A stretch of 64,000 nt of DNA from a bacterium 1XD21-70 (GTDB lineage Bacteria > Bacillota > Clostridia > Lachnospirales > Lachnospiraceae). This document shows positions 16,305 to 26,213 of this stretch, piece by piece. The DNA is taken from contig RAYB01000004.1 of NCBI GenBank assembly GCA_003669055.1, positions 122,512 to 186,511 on the forward strand, read 5' to 3'. The translations under genes and the position numbers were made by a program. The stretch's first letter is position 1. The number at the start of each line of letters is the position of its first letter. Below the pieces are notes generated by a model. It was not told where the DNA came from. It searched no databases and was given only the letters and a program-made list of their open reading frames with translations.

Positions 16305-16353
16305 GCCGCCGGGGGAGCCTTGCGAGGAATGATGCAAGGAATCCCCCGGCGGC
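16305..16353. repeat. GC-rich hairpin between LysR gene and met leader
   Basis: GCCGCCGGGGGA/TCCCCCGGCGGC plus inner CCTTGC/GCAAGG arms form a long hairpin just after the LysR stop. It could terminate the LysR transcript (minus strand), although no clean T-run follows. Confidence 0.6.
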
Positions 16354-16375
16354 TGCGGAAGGAGCCCGGAATGGC

Positions 16376-17287
16376 CTATGGAACGGAAGCTGTCCGTTTA
16401 TTGGAGCCCAGGTATTCGATTACGGCCTGCATGGGCGGGGAAACCCATTTGTCATGGTGATAGAGAAGCTGCCGCCAGATCTCTATCCCGAAGCCTTCCA
16501 CCGGCAGATAGCAGACCCTGCCGTTTTTTACCGCTTCCCTTGTCACATAGTCCGGCAGGAAGGAAATCCCCATCCCTTGTGCTACCAGCTGGCAGATCAA
16601 ATCTGCATTGCCGGTCTCAAGGATCGGGCGGATCTCCAGGGACAGTGCCGCCAGCCTCTCATCCATCAGCCTCCGGTAACTCATTCCTTTCTCCGTGAGT
16701 AAAAAAGGAAGCCCTGCCAGCTGCCTTGGGGAGAGCGGCCTTGTGCCCTCCAGCCCCTTTGCCAAGTATCCGGCGCCCGCCACAAAATGTGCCGTGACTT
16801 TCTCCTCACTGGCAATCCGGTATGTCCGGTCGTAGATATGGTTATCCAGGGTATAGACCAAATCCACCTCGTTCTGGTTTAACAGGCGGAACATCTCTTC
16901 TGTGCTGCCCGAGATAATTTTCACGGTAATTTTCGGATGGCACCTCCTAAAGTTCTGGAAATCATCCCTTAAAAGCCAGCTGCACAAAGAATCCGCCATG
17001 GCGATGCGGACATGGCCGCTGGCCTGTTCCTGCTCTTTGTGCAGCTGCTTTTCCAGTTCCTGTGTCAGGCGGCGGACTTCATGGGCATAGGCGAGCACCT
17101 CCCGGCCTTTTGCCGTCAGCGATACCGTATGGTTCACCCGCTCAAACAACAGAAGCCCCAGGCTTTTTTCCAGCTGTCGGATCTGAAACGATACCGTAGA
17201 CTGGGAATATCCGGACTTCTCCGCCGCCTTGGTAAAGCTGGAAAGTTCCGCCACCTGTATGAATGTCTCAAGATTTTTGATATCCAT
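16376..17287 (-). CDS. LysR-family transcriptional regulator
   Basis: A 303-aa LysR regulator. The N-terminal winged helix-turn-helix covers residues 1-60 (MDIKNLETFIQVAELSSFTK, then the recognition helix region SQSTVSFQIRQLEKSLG), followed by a co-inducer domain to the C-terminus. It is divergent from the sodium symporter gene at 17408 across a 120-base gap that holds a palindromic site, so the symporter is its likely target and it probably autoregulates. Effector unknown, perhaps an amino acid. Confidence 0.93.
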   Translation of the reverse strand: MDIKNLETFIQVAELSSFTKAAEKSGYSQSTVSFQIRQLEKSLGLLLFERVNHTVSLTAKGREVLAYAHEVRRLTQELEKQLHKEQEQASGHVRIAMADSLCSWLLRDDFQNFRRCHPKITVKIISGSTEEMFRLLNQNEVDLVYTLDNHIYDRTYRIASEEKVTAHFVAGAGYLAKGLEGTRPLSPRQLAGLPFLLTEKGMSYRRLMDERLAALSLEIRPILETGNADLICQLVAQGMGISFLPDYVTREAVKNGRVCYLPVEGFGIEIWRQLLYHHDKWVSPPMQAVIEYLGSNKRTASVP

Positions 17288-17335
17288 GGCTATCGATTTT
17301 TTCGATTCTCCTTATTAAAATTATTAGTTTTACAA

Positions 17336-17352
17336 ATACTACGCCATAGTAT
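17336..17352. promoter_or_regulatory. Candidate LysR operator
   Basis: Perfect palindrome ATACTA-CGCCA-TAGTAT between the divergent lysR and symporter genes; it fits the T-N11-A style of LysR boxes (ATAC-N9-GTAT). Confidence 0.55.
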
Positions 17353-17407
17353 ATAGTAACTAAAGAAGACTTGCAATGACCTGCCAAAAAACAGAAAGGA
17401 TTTTACC

Positions 17408-18757
17408 ATGAAAACGAAAAAAACAACCCCTTCCTCCCAGGCGCCGCACCAAAACGGGGGATTTCAGAATTCACTGGGCTTTGTGCTGGCCTGCGTCGGC
17501 TCTGCGGTAGGGATGGGCAATATCTGGCTGTTCCCTTACCGGCTGGGCCAATATGGCGGTGCTGCCTTTTTGATCCCCTACTTTTTCTTTATTGCCCTGT
17601 TCGGCCTGGTAGGGCTTTCGGCTGAATTTGCCATCGGGCGGCGGGCAGGCACCGGAACCCTGGGTTCCTATGAATATTGCTGGAACCGGATCGGCAAAGG
17701 AAAGGCCGGCTATCTGCTGGGGTGGATTCCCCTGTTAGGTTCCCTGGGCATCGCCATCGGCTATTCCGTCATCCTCGGCTGGGTGCTGCGCGCCTTGTGG
17801 GCCAGCCTCACCGGTTCGCTCTTTTTGGTGGAACCCGGCTCCTTTTTTGCCGGAATCTCTTCGGCATTCGGCAACATCCCCTGCCATGCACTGATCATCG
17901 CCCTGGCCTGCGTGCTTTTAATGACCGGAGCCACCAACGGGATCGAGAAGGTCAACAAAATCCTTATGCCTGCCTTCTTCTCCTTGTTTGTCCTCCTCGC
18001 CGTGCGGGTATTCTTCCTGGAAGGCTCCGGCGAAGGCTACCGTTTCCTGTTTATCCCCAAATGGGAATACCTTCTGCAGGCAGACACCTGGGTGATGGCC
18101 ATGGGGCAGGCCTTCTTCTCCTTATCCATCACCGGCTCCGGCATGATTGTCTACGGCTCCTACCTAAAAAAGGACGAGGATATCCCCAGGGCATCCATCA
18201 ATACAGCCGTGTTTGACACCTTGGCCGCCATGCTTGCCGGGCTGGCAATCATGCCTGCTGTGTTCGCCTTCGGCATCGAACCGGCCAGCGGGCCGCCCCT
18301 GATGTTCATCACCCTGCCGCAGGTGTTTGCCAAAATGCCCCTGGGCAGCCTTTTTGCCGTGTTTTTCTTTATCTCCGTGGCCTTTGCCGGCATCACCAGC
18401 CTCATCAACATGTTCGAGGCAGTGTGTGAATCCTGGCAGACCCGTTTCGGCATGCCGCATTCCGTCATGGCCGCTGCCTGCGGGGCCGTTGCCTTCGGTG
18501 TCGGTGTCTTCATTGAAGACGGCAACAAGGTCGGGGCATGGATGGATTTTATCACCATCCTGGTGGTTCCTTTCGGAGCACTCCTGGGCGCCTTTTCCAT
18601 CTACTACATCCTTGGATGGAAGGAAATCGGACAAGAACTGTCCACCGGGCGCAGACAGCCGCTCGGCATGTGGTTCTGTACCCTGGGGAAATACGTCTAC
18701 GTCCCCCTGGCTATCTTTGTATTTATCCTGGGAATCGTATACGGAGGGATCGGTTAA
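17408..18757 (+). CDS. Sodium-dependent transporter, SNF/NSS family
   Basis: Membrane symporter of 449 aa, with about eleven to twelve membrane segments. The N-terminal signature GSAVGMGNIWLFPYRLGQYGG (TM1 sodium and substrate site) and the EFAIGRR motif are diagnostic of the neurotransmitter:sodium symporter family. In bacteria these import amino acids (tryptophan, tyrosine, leucine or alanine types). AAAGGA precedes ATG 17408. Likely controlled by the divergent LysR. Its TAA stop overlaps the stop of the convergent lipoprotein gene by 4 bases (TTAA). Confidence 0.93.
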   Translation: MKTKKTTPSSQAPHQNGGFQNSLGFVLACVGSAVGMGNIWLFPYRLGQYGGAAFLIPYFFFIALFGLVGLSAEFAIGRRAGTGTLGSYEYCWNRIGKGKAGYLLGWIPLLGSLGIAIGYSVILGWVLRALWASLTGSLFLVEPGSFFAGISSAFGNIPCHALIIALACVLLMTGATNGIEKVNKILMPAFFSLFVLLAVRVFFLEGSGEGYRFLFIPKWEYLLQADTWVMAMGQAFFSLSITGSGMIVYGSYLKKDEDIPRASINTAVFDTLAAMLAGLAIMPAVFAFGIEPASGPPLMFITLPQVFAKMPLGSLFAVFFFISVAFAGITSLINMFEAVCESWQTRFGMPHSVMAAACGAVAFGVGVFIEDGNKVGAWMDFITILVVPFGALLGAFSIYYILGWKEIGQELSTGRRQPLGMWFCTLGKYVYVPLAIFVFILGIVYGGIG

Positions 18758-20271
18758 TTGCCGGTCCCCATTGCTTCCCCAAAAATCGCTGCCAGTTCTT
18801 CCTGCCTTCCATATTCAAACCCAATCCTCCCCTCATAAGTAACGGAGTCACACGAATCTGTTGCCACAAACATCAAAAGCGTCTCCCCGTCTTTTCTGGA
18901 CAGTTTAAGGATTCCGTTATATGGGCAGCCGCTGATTACCTCATGCCCGCGGATTGCATTTCCCATTATCCGGGACAGTTCCTTCAGTTTTTCGGGGTCC
19001 TCCACCTCCTGTACACATGCCTCAAACCGGAGGGTTCCTCCCTCTGCCTGTTCCAGCCGCGGGAATTCCAGTGTAGCCCGCACTAAGGGCACGTCAAACC
19101 ATGCCTCCGTAAAATCCCCGTAATCCCGGCCCACAGACTCCAAAACCTTCCCTCTTACGTACCTCCATGCCTCCAGGTGCTGCTCCAGCCTCGTTTCTCC
19201 CCCGCCGTCTTCCGTTTCCTCCCAGGACAAAAGATATCCCTCCTGCCCCCTGCTTCCCAAAAGCTGGTAATCCCTGCCATCCAGGCAGAAACTTGCCCCT
19301 GTGGTGCGGATGGAGCCGTCTAAGGTCCGCACATAATCCAGCGCATCCCCATACCTGCCAAACACCTTTTGCCGTTTTCCCCCAGCATCCTCTTTTCCCA
19401 GCAGCTGCCTTAGATGCCCTGCTTCCTCTTCCTTTAAGGCGATACAGCAGGGGTAGGGCTCGGACCAGAAACCAACCGTGTCTTCATCCTGATAGAGGAA
19501 ATCAATGCATGCCTTCCCCTCCTCATGGAAAGAAAGCCCCTTATGCTCTTTTATAAACGCAAGCATCTTTCTCCCTTCTTCCGAAAAAGATGCTAAGAAA
19601 GCCGGATCCTGCTCCCCATCATCCCAAAAGCAAAGGACGTCCAAGGAGTCCTCCGACCAGTTCCCGCCAGGAATGCCTACCGTCCACCCAGGCACCTGGT
19701 ATAGAATCCTCTCCCCATAATCGCCTTTTTCCCCTTTAGAATACCCGACCTGGCAGACATCATCGAGATATCCGACTGACAGTTCGCCAAAATCATCATA
19801 CACCGGCGCATCCTTACGCCGCGCTGCCAGATAATATTCTCTCCCTTCCCCGCTGCTTCTTCCTGCCACCTCATAATGGCTAAGCAGCATCTCCTCCAGT
19901 TCCCTCTCTCTTCCTTCCTCGGCTGCCTCAAACACCTGCCCTTCTGCAGCCCCTTCCACCAAGGCAGCATACTCCTCGCAAAGTTCCAAGGCCTCTTTCT
20001 TCACCAGCCCCGCCTCCCAGAACCGTAATCTGCCTCCCGCCTTCTCTGCTGCCGTCGCTTTTGCGGCTTCCTCTGCACCGCCTTCTGGCGCATCCTTTTC
20101 TGCCCCTGCTGCCGCTTCCCCCCTTGCTTCCTCTGCGCTTACCGCCTGGGCTTCTCTTCTGCTGCCTGGCTTTGGCCTTTCTCCCTGATTTGCCCCCGCA
20201 CATCCGGCGCTCCCCATAAGAACCGACAAAACCACAGCCGCCACCGCCACTCCATTCCTATCAATTCTCAT
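18754..20271 (-). CDS. Lipoprotein of unknown function
   Basis: A 505-aa predicted surface lipoprotein. Start at ATG 20271 with GGAGG seven bases upstream; signal with lipobox near MGSAGC (residue 22). An Ala/Glu/Lys/Gly-rich segment follows (about residues 25-85), rich enough to be a flexible linker. The rest is acidic and shows no family motif I recognise; it contains repeated aromatic, Asp and Gly-rich patterns that could be beta-structured. Convergent with the symporter gene and separated from the M20 gene by a terminator, so it is probably transcribed alone. Confidence 0.75.
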   Translation of the reverse strand: MRIDRNGVAVAAVVLSVLMGSAGCAGANQGERPKPGSRREAQAVSAEEARGEAAAGAEKDAPEGGAEEAAKATAAEKAGGRLRFWEAGLVKKEALELCEEYAALVEGAAEGQVFEAAEEGRERELEEMLLSHYEVAGRSSGEGREYYLAARRKDAPVYDDFGELSVGYLDDVCQVGYSKGEKGDYGERILYQVPGWTVGIPGGNWSEDSLDVLCFWDDGEQDPAFLASFSEEGRKMLAFIKEHKGLSFHEEGKACIDFLYQDEDTVGFWSEPYPCCIALKEEEAGHLRQLLGKEDAGGKRQKVFGRYGDALDYVRTLDGSIRTTGASFCLDGRDYQLLGSRGQEGYLLSWEETEDGGGETRLEQHLEAWRYVRGKVLESVGRDYGDFTEAWFDVPLVRATLEFPRLEQAEGGTLRFEACVQEVEDPEKLKELSRIMGNAIRGHEVISGCPYNGILKLSRKDGETLLMFVATDSCDSVTYEGRIGFEYGRQEELAAIFGEAMGTGN

Positions 20272-20334
20272 CCAAACTCCTCCTTTGTCCTCCAAGCTCG
20301 GATCCGTCCAAATACCGTTATATAGGGAAAATCA

Positions 20335-20425
20335 GAAAAAGCCTGCCTATTTTGCCTCTGCCGGGATTGGGAAATTCTTAGCACTGTTGAAATCCAATCC
20401 CAAGAGCCGGCAAAACAGGCAAACT
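20335..20425 (-). terminator. Long hairpin terminator after the M20 peptidase gene
   Basis: Imperfect inverted repeat: left arm about 20343-20376 (GCCTGCCTATTTTGCC and GGGATTGG), right arm about 20393-20424 (CCAATCCC and GGCAAAACAGGC). On the minus strand it is followed by TTTTTCTGATTTT. The rest of 20272-20492 shows no gene. Confidence 0.7.
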
Positions 20426-20492
20426 TTTCTCTTCATGGCCTTTTATACCGCTTCAGGCCATACCCCCGTGAACAAGGGGCTCTCCTTGCAGC

Positions 20493-21902
20493 CTACTCGC
20501 CGCACAAATCCACAATCACCTGCGCAAACATCTTCGCACTTGTCACCAGTTCCTCCACAACCGCAAATTCATCTGCGCCATGCATCCGGTTATCCGTCTC
20601 CGGCATGGATGCCCCAAAAGCAACCCCGTTTTTCAGGTTGTGCACATAAGTTCCCCCACCGATGGAGAGGCATTTCCCCTCTTTCCCGGTATAGTCCTCA
20701 TATACCCGCAGCAGCGTCTTTACCAGCAAAGATTCCCCATCCACCATATGGGGCGGTATCATGGAATCGTTATGCAGAGCCAGCCCTTCCACGGCCATTT
20801 TTTCCTTAACCACCTTTAACATATTTTCCTCATTGCCGCAGACCGGCACCCGGCTGTCAAACTGTCCGTCCAGCCCGGACGCATCTACCGTCAGCATCGA
20901 GAACGCCAGCGTCAAAAGCCCTGACACCTCATCCTCCATCGCCACTCCCAGGGATTTCCCGTTCACATCCCCGTGCGGCATCAGCGCCAGCGTCTTTTTC
21001 AGGTATTCTTTCTGGGCACATTCCGCCAACGGCAGGCGGCACAAAAACGTCAGCAGCCCGGTGATCGCATTATTCCCCTCCTGAGGCCTGGCAGCATGCG
21101 CACCGGTTCCTACCGCCGTGATCCCGCATAGCGCGCCGTCTGCCGCAAGCCGGAACTCAATGCCTGTCTCCGCCTGCACCATGGCCGCCGTCTCCTCCAG
21201 CAAAGAAACCTCCAATCCCTCCACTGTCGCCTTTGCCTTTCCCGGCACCACGTTCACCTTTGTCCCGGCTTCCAGCTTCACCAGCCTTGGCAGTGCCTCT
21301 GAAGCCTCAAAAGCAGCCGTAAAATGCCCTTCCAGCCGCCCTTTTTCCACGTTGACGACCGGATACTGCCCATCCGGGGAAAAGGTCATCGGCGCCTCCT
21401 GCTCAACGGCATAATAATGCCGGATATCCGAACTCCCGCACTCCTCATCCGTCCCCATGATCAGACGTACGTTTTTCTTTAACGGAATCCCCAATTCCTT
21501 CACTGCACGCATGGCATACAGCGCCGCCACTGCAGGCCCCTTGTCGTCGGCAGTGCCGCGTCCATAAAGAAGCCCCTCCTTCAGCACCGGCCGGAAGGCC
21601 TCTGTCTCCTGCCATCCCTCCCCGGCCGGAACCACATCCAGGTGTGCCAAAATATCCAGCTGTTTGGGAAGCGTACTGTCAAAATCCACGCATCCCACAT
21701 ATCCGTCATAATCCTGCACCTCAAAGCCATATCCCTCTGCCATGTCCAGAGCCGCATCCAGGCACTCTGCCGCCCCCGGCCCAAAGGGCATATCCTCCTC
21801 TGCCGGCATCCTCTCACTGTTGATCCGGCAAAGTTCGCAGATATCCTCCACCATCTCCTGCGTATGCCCTGCCATATACTCCTCAATCTTTTCTCTGTAC
21901 AT
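20493..21902 (-). CDS. M20-family dipeptidase (Sapep/PepV-like)
   Basis: A 469-aa metallopeptidase of the M20 family. Metal-binding segments are visible: ILAHLDVVPAGEGW near residue 85, YGRGTADDKGPAVAALYA near 115, MGTDEECGSSDIRHY near 150 and, at the C-terminus, GGGTYVHNLKNGVAFG. Length and the order of blocks fit dipeptidase PepV/Sapep rather than DapE or ArgE. Likely cleaves dipeptides in the cytoplasm (no signal peptide). GGAGT lies just before ATG 21902. Monocistronic, ending at the hairpin terminator downstream. Confidence 0.9.
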   Translation of the reverse strand: MYREKIEEYMAGHTQEMVEDICELCRINSERMPAEEDMPFGPGAAECLDAALDMAEGYGFEVQDYDGYVGCVDFDSTLPKQLDILAHLDVVPAGEGWQETEAFRPVLKEGLLYGRGTADDKGPAVAALYAMRAVKELGIPLKKNVRLIMGTDEECGSSDIRHYYAVEQEAPMTFSPDGQYPVVNVEKGRLEGHFTAAFEASEALPRLVKLEAGTKVNVVPGKAKATVEGLEVSLLEETAAMVQAETGIEFRLAADGALCGITAVGTGAHAARPQEGNNAITGLLTFLCRLPLAECAQKEYLKKTLALMPHGDVNGKSLGVAMEDEVSGLLTLAFSMLTVDASGLDGQFDSRVPVCGNEENMLKVVKEKMAVEGLALHNDSMIPPHMVDGESLLVKTLLRVYEDYTGKEGKCLSIGGGTYVHNLKNGVAFGASMPETDNRMHGADEFAVVEELVTSAKMFAQVIVDLCGE

Positions 21903-22006
21903 CCTTTGACTCCTCCTTGTTTATTATTCGTGCCCCCTAAGCCAAAAACCCTGGGGCAAATGCTTCCCTATCTGTGGCATCCCCTATTCTGCGCCCTCAT
22001 CCGGGT

Positions 22007-23341
22007 CTACTCATTGCGGATTGCAGCCAGCGGGCTAAGCTTCATCGCCCTCATGGCAGGGAAAAAGCCCGCCACCATCCCCACCAGGACCGCAAACCCC
22101 ACCGCTGCCAGGGAAAGAATCCCGGGAATCCGGGAGATATCCCCCGCCTGCCCTACCATCATCTCACCGATTGACTGGAACCGGTTCATGGCAAAGGACA
22201 CGCCATAGCTAAACCCGATCCCCACGATCCCTCCCAAAAGCCCGATGCACCCGGACTCAATCAGGAACATGTTCCGGATCGCCCTCATGTCACATCCTAG
22301 CACCTTGATAACACCGATCTCCTTGGTGCGCTCATAGATGGACATCATCATCGTATTGGCAATGCCTATCGCCGCCACAAACAAAGAGATCGCCCCGATC
22401 CCTCCTAGGACGGCCTGGATCATCATCGACTGTTTCTGGGTCTGTTCCATCCACTCCGAACTGCTGTAGGCCCTAAAGCCCATCTCTGTCATCTGTTCCT
22501 GCACAGCGGACACATGCTCCATGTCATCGACATTGACCACACAGGAACTATAAACAAAATACGGATATGCCTTCCCTTTTTTGTTGGTAGGCTGCCCCGG
22601 AATGGGGTTTTTCCGGAAAATCCTCCTCAGCTGCTCTTTTAAGGGTTCCAGTTCTGCATATACGGAATATGCATAATTCCCTCCCCTGTTAACCTCCCCC
22701 TCCACTACGCCGGCAGTCGGAACCAAGTACTTTTTCGGAGACTTGGCGCTGCTGTCCCCCATGGACTGGTAGTATTTGTCTATGTCAAAAATCACAAACA
22801 TCGGGCGCCCCATAAAATCCACATCCGGCAGTTCCCCTGTCTCCCAGAAACCGCCTCCCCTGCCATTGCTGAACCACTGGATAATCGAATTCCCATAGAT
22901 CAGCTTCAGTTCCTTCTCCCCCTGCTTAGGTAAGCTTCCCTCCGCCAATGGGATCTGCTCCAAATACTCCCTGGGCGCCCCCGTCAGCGTCGTGTTGGTG
23001 GAATACTTTCCCTGTATAAAGACAACTTCTGTCTCCAGCATCGGATACACGCTGTCCACATGCTCCATCTTCTCCATTTGCCGGATCATCTCATCGGTCA
23101 GATAATTTGGCTCTGAACCGTCTTCTGCCATCCCATAGTAATCCCCCCGCACTTCCACTGCCGTCAGGCTCCCGTAGGACTCAATCAGTTCCTGGTTCAG
23201 CTCCCGCAGCCCGATCCCCAATGACATCATGACCACAATGGACGCTGTACCGATAATGACGCCAAGCACCGTCAGGGCAGTCCTTAGTTTTCTCCTTCTC
23301 AGATTATTCAGGCTCATGGCAAGCAGATCTGCAAATCTCAT
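22007..23341 (-). CDS. MacB/FtsX-like ABC transporter permease
   Basis: A 444-aa permease of the MacB type. One N-terminal membrane helix (near residues 20-45, TALTVLGVIIGTASIVVMMS) precedes a large extracellular domain (about 45-300), and three helices form the FtsX domain at the C-terminus (NTMMMSIYERTKEIGVIKVLGC is the conserved coupling block). Starts 4 bases inside the upstream gene's end. With the ATPase (25172-25918) and the CARDB-like protein it forms one efflux or mechanotransmission complex; substrate unknown. Confidence 0.9.
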   Translation of the reverse strand: MRFADLLAMSLNNLRRRKLRTALTVLGVIIGTASIVVMMSLGIGLRELNQELIESYGSLTAVEVRGDYYGMAEDGSEPNYLTDEMIRQMEKMEHVDSVYPMLETEVVFIQGKYSTNTTLTGAPREYLEQIPLAEGSLPKQGEKELKLIYGNSIIQWFSNGRGGGFWETGELPDVDFMGRPMFVIFDIDKYYQSMGDSSAKSPKKYLVPTAGVVEGEVNRGGNYAYSVYAELEPLKEQLRRIFRKNPIPGQPTNKKGKAYPYFVYSSCVVNVDDMEHVSAVQEQMTEMGFRAYSSSEWMEQTQKQSMMIQAVLGGIGAISLFVAAIGIANTMMMSIYERTKEIGVIKVLGCDMRAIRNMFLIESGCIGLLGGIVGIGFSYGVSFAMNRFQSIGEMMVGQAGDISRIPGILSLAAVGFAVLVGMVAGFFPAMRAMKLSPLAAIRNE

Positions 23342-25197
23342 TCTTCTTCATCCTCATCCGCATCCAGTTCTGCTTTTGCCTTGCGGTGTTTCACCAACAT
23401 CACCACAATCACGCTTGTTAACACCACGATCACTGCCAGCGCCGCGGGCAAAAGGTTTTGCTGATGCTTCTCTAGGAAGCCGGAGAGAAAGCCTGCCTTC
23501 TCCTCTGGCATCTCATCCTCCGGGTTCCAAACCTCCATGTCCTCCATCCCCGACATGTCCTCTGCCACAAACAGCATCAGTTCCTTCTCCTCCGTGAAAA
23601 CGTCCCCGTTCTCGTCCTCATAGGAGATCGTCACCTTTACCTTGCCGTCATCCTCTGTCGGAGCCACACCCATGACCATGCAGTCCACATTCCCCGTCTC
23701 TCCCGGCTTAATATTGCCCACATATGATTCCACTGCCTGCACCGAATCCGCCTCAAAGGATGCCGTCACATTATAAAGCATGATCTTGCCTGTGTTGTTG
23801 ATCCCAAACATCACGTTCGATTCGCTCCCCACCGTGATCGAGTCCGGCATCACCTCAAAGGTTCCCGTGCTGAGCCGGGCAACCTGGTGCACCGGAACCT
23901 CCACCACCAAATCCTCCTTGGCATTCTTATACTCGGGGCTGTCAAACGTAGTTTTCACCGTCAGCGCATAGGAACGCTGATCCACCCCCGGGCGCGATTT
24001 CAGCCGGTAGCGCAGTTCCGACGTCCCGCCCGGCGGCAATGAGTTGAGCGCCACTGATGAGGAACCCGATTCCGTGGTAAACACCACACTGTCCGACACC
24101 TTTTCCGATTCTATGGAAAACAAAAGGTTTGAGGCCGTAATGCTGGTGGAGGCATTCTTGATCTTTAATACCAAATCAAACGAATCCCCGGCAATGATAG
24201 TCTCCGGGTCAGTCGTAAACGAATCGACGATGATCCTCGCCCGCGTGCGGTCATTCTCATTGAACTCACCGCGCTCATCCTCCTTATCCTTATTATGGAT
24301 CCTCACATAAAAAGAGGTCTCAAAGGTCTTTAACTCCTCCCCGGTAGAACTGTCCGAATAAAAGATCTTCATGGCTATGGGATAATACCCGCTATAGGCA
24401 TCCTCCCGTATGGCAAAGCTATAATTTAGCGGCACCGTCTCGTCCACGGCAATCTTCTCGAACATCCGGTCATAATTGACATCGTTGATTTCAAAGGGAA
24501 ACTTCTCCGTATCCGCATCAAGGGTAATGCTTGCCTTGACATTGTAGACATTGGCCGGGCTGTTGTTGCGCAGGTTTATGGCAAAGTTCATCACATTGGG
24601 ATATGTCCCGTCCGGCGTGCTCTGCCCTTCGCCCAGGACGAAATCATAAGTCTTATTGGCATCATCGTCGTCCTCATCCCCGCTTCCGGAAGAACGGGAT
24701 ATCCATACCCGGACATCCTCATAGGCGCACTGCCCCCACTCACCGTAGTCATCCTTCATCCCGATCTCAATCGGAACCGTATAATACCCATCCTGCAGAT
24801 CCCGCCTGACCCGCCCGGATATGGAGACCGTCTTATCCTCCCCTGACTTGATCTTGCCCACTGTCTTCCAGCTCTCAAAAGTAGAATCCGTCACTTCAAA
24901 GGGGAAGGTATATCCATACTTTAAATCGTCCTCATCCTCGTCCCCGATATCCACACCGTCATCGCTGAAACGAACCGCAAATTCCACGTCCTCCCCCGAC
25001 TTGTTCTTCAGCCGGAAGGAAAGCGTCATCTGCTTGCCGGTTTTCCCTGTGGGCACCTTCGTCGTCGTGATCCATTCATTGTAGGCATAAGCCTGCAAAA
25101 TCCCCGTTACCGGCACCGCCCCGAGCCCCATCAGGGCTGCAAGGCACAATGTCAGCCAGCGTCTCCAAAAATCAGTTCTGTTCTGTCCCATCCTCAT
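23338..25197 (-). CDS. CARDB/NEW3-like secreted membrane-anchored protein
   Basis: A 619-aa protein with a signal peptide (about residues 12-42) and a C-terminal membrane helix (about 570-598) followed by a short charged tail ending in DEDEEE. Between them are repeated beta-sandwich domains with patterns such as NKSGEDVEFAVRF, NNSPANVYNVKASI, NASTSITASNLLF and NNTGKIMLYNVTAS, typical of CARDB or NEW3 (COG1361) domains. These occur repeatedly beside MacB-like ABC genes in clostridia and probably act as an extracellular adaptor of the exporter. It overlaps both flanking genes (26 bases with the ATPase, 4 with the permease). Confidence 0.85.
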   Translation of the reverse strand: MRMGQNRTDFWRRWLTLCLAALMGLGAVPVTGILQAYAYNEWITTTKVPTGKTGKQMTLSFRLKNKSGEDVEFAVRFSDDGVDIGDEDEDDLKYGYTFPFEVTDSTFESWKTVGKIKSGEDKTVSISGRVRRDLQDGYYTVPIEIGMKDDYGEWGQCAYEDVRVWISRSSGSGDEDDDDANKTYDFVLGEGQSTPDGTYPNVMNFAINLRNNSPANVYNVKASITLDADTEKFPFEINDVNYDRMFEKIAVDETVPLNYSFAIREDAYSGYYPIAMKIFYSDSSTGEELKTFETSFYVRIHNKDKEDERGEFNENDRTRARIIVDSFTTDPETIIAGDSFDLVLKIKNASTSITASNLLFSIESEKVSDSVVFTTESGSSSVALNSLPPGGTSELRYRLKSRPGVDQRSYALTVKTTFDSPEYKNAKEDLVVEVPVHQVARLSTGTFEVMPDSITVGSESNVMFGINNTGKIMLYNVTASFEADSVQAVESYVGNIKPGETGNVDCMVMGVAPTEDDGKVKVTISYEDENGDVFTEEKELMLFVAEDMSGMEDMEVWNPEDEMPEEKAGFLSGFLEKHQQNLLPAALAVIVVLTSVIVVMLVKHRKAKAELDADEDEEE

Positions 25198-25918
25198 GGT
25201 GCTGCTCCTCTATCTTTAAAATCTTCCCGTCTACAATGTGGAACTGCCTGTCCGCATAGGTGGCCAGATGGTTATCATGGGTGACCATCACCAGTGTCTG
25301 GTTCTGCTCCCGCACGATCCGGCGCATCAGCGCAAGCACCTCCATGGTCGTCTTGGAATCCAGGTTCCCCGTAGGCTCATCAGCAAAAATAATCTTCGGC
25401 TTCACCACCAGCGCCCGGGCTATCCCCACCCTCTGCTGCTGCCCCCCGGACATCTCGTTGGCCATATGCTTCATCTGCTTCTCCAGGCCCACCAGCTTTA
25501 AATACTTCTTCGCCTTCTCATTGCGGATTTTTTTCGGTATTCCCCGAAAAGACAACGGCAGCGCCACATTCTCAATCGCATTCAACGTCTGCAGCAAATT
25601 ATACGACTGAAAGATAAACCCCACATTCTCCCGCCGGAAGCCTACCAGCTGGTTCTCATTCATCTTCTCCATATGCTTTCCGGCAATGACAATCTCGCCC
25701 TTTGACGGCTTCTCCAGACCTGCCAGCATATTAAGGAGGGTGGATTTCCCCGAACCGGACGGCCCTACGATCGCGCAGAACTCGCCCTTATACATAGTGA
25801 AATCCACACCGTTCAGTGCATAGACTTTATTTTTGCCCACTTTATAAATTTTATATAAATTCCTCACCCGGATGATCGGGATCCGCCCCTCTGCCAGGTT
25901 CCCATTCTCAAGCTGCAT
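25172..25918 (-). CDS. MacB/LolD-type ABC transporter ATP-binding protein
   Basis: A 248-aa ATPase: Walker A GPSGSGKST near residue 52, FIFQSYNLL Q-loop, signature MSGGQQQR near 157, Walker B IIFADEPTGNLD near 177. It belongs to the LolD/MacB subfamily and is the first gene of the operon with the CARDB-like protein and permease. A TATAAT-like -10 lies at 25951-25956 on the minus strand (-35 weak). The rest of 25919-26140 shows nothing further. Confidence 0.95.
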   Translation of the reverse strand: MQLENGNLAEGRIPIIRVRNLYKIYKVGKNKVYALNGVDFTMYKGEFCAIVGPSGSGKSTLLNMLAGLEKPSKGEIVIAGKHMEKMNENQLVGFRRENVGFIFQSYNLLQTLNAIENVALPLSFRGIPKKIRNEKAKKYLKLVGLEKQMKHMANEMSGGQQQRVGIARALVVKPKIIFADEPTGNLDSKTTMEVLALMRRIVREQNQTLVMVTHDNHLATYADRQFHIVDGKILKIEEQHHEDGTEQN

Positions 25919-26140
25919 ACTACCTCCAGGTTTTACTTTCTCACTTGTCCATTATACACTATTTTACTGCCGGATAAAGTTCTATTTTCTTAAATATTCA
26001 TTACGGGCAAGATTTAAAAGAGCCGCGGCAGAGGGCGGGGCAGTCCGGCGGGGACAAGACAGGGAGGGCATACCCCCTTTCCCAAAGAGTCCCTTTTGCC
26101 ACATCCGTCCCCAAAAACATGATTTTTAATAAAAAACCAC

Positions 26141-26169
26141 TGGAAATTTCTCTAAAAATCCGCTATAAT
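26141..26169 (+). promoter_or_regulatory. Promoter of pyrBI
   Basis: TGGAAA (26141-26146), 17-base spacer, TATAAT (26164-26169), 45 bases before the pyrB ATG. No PyrR-type attenuator is evident in the short leader. Confidence 0.7.
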
Positions 26170-26213
26170 AGCCCTCGAACATCATAACAAATGCACCCAA
26201 AAGGAGATTCGCT

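Noticed and set aside
26170..26213. PyrR-type attenuator before pyrB
   Set aside because: The leader is only about 35-40 bases long and holds no anti-antiterminator or terminator hairpin.
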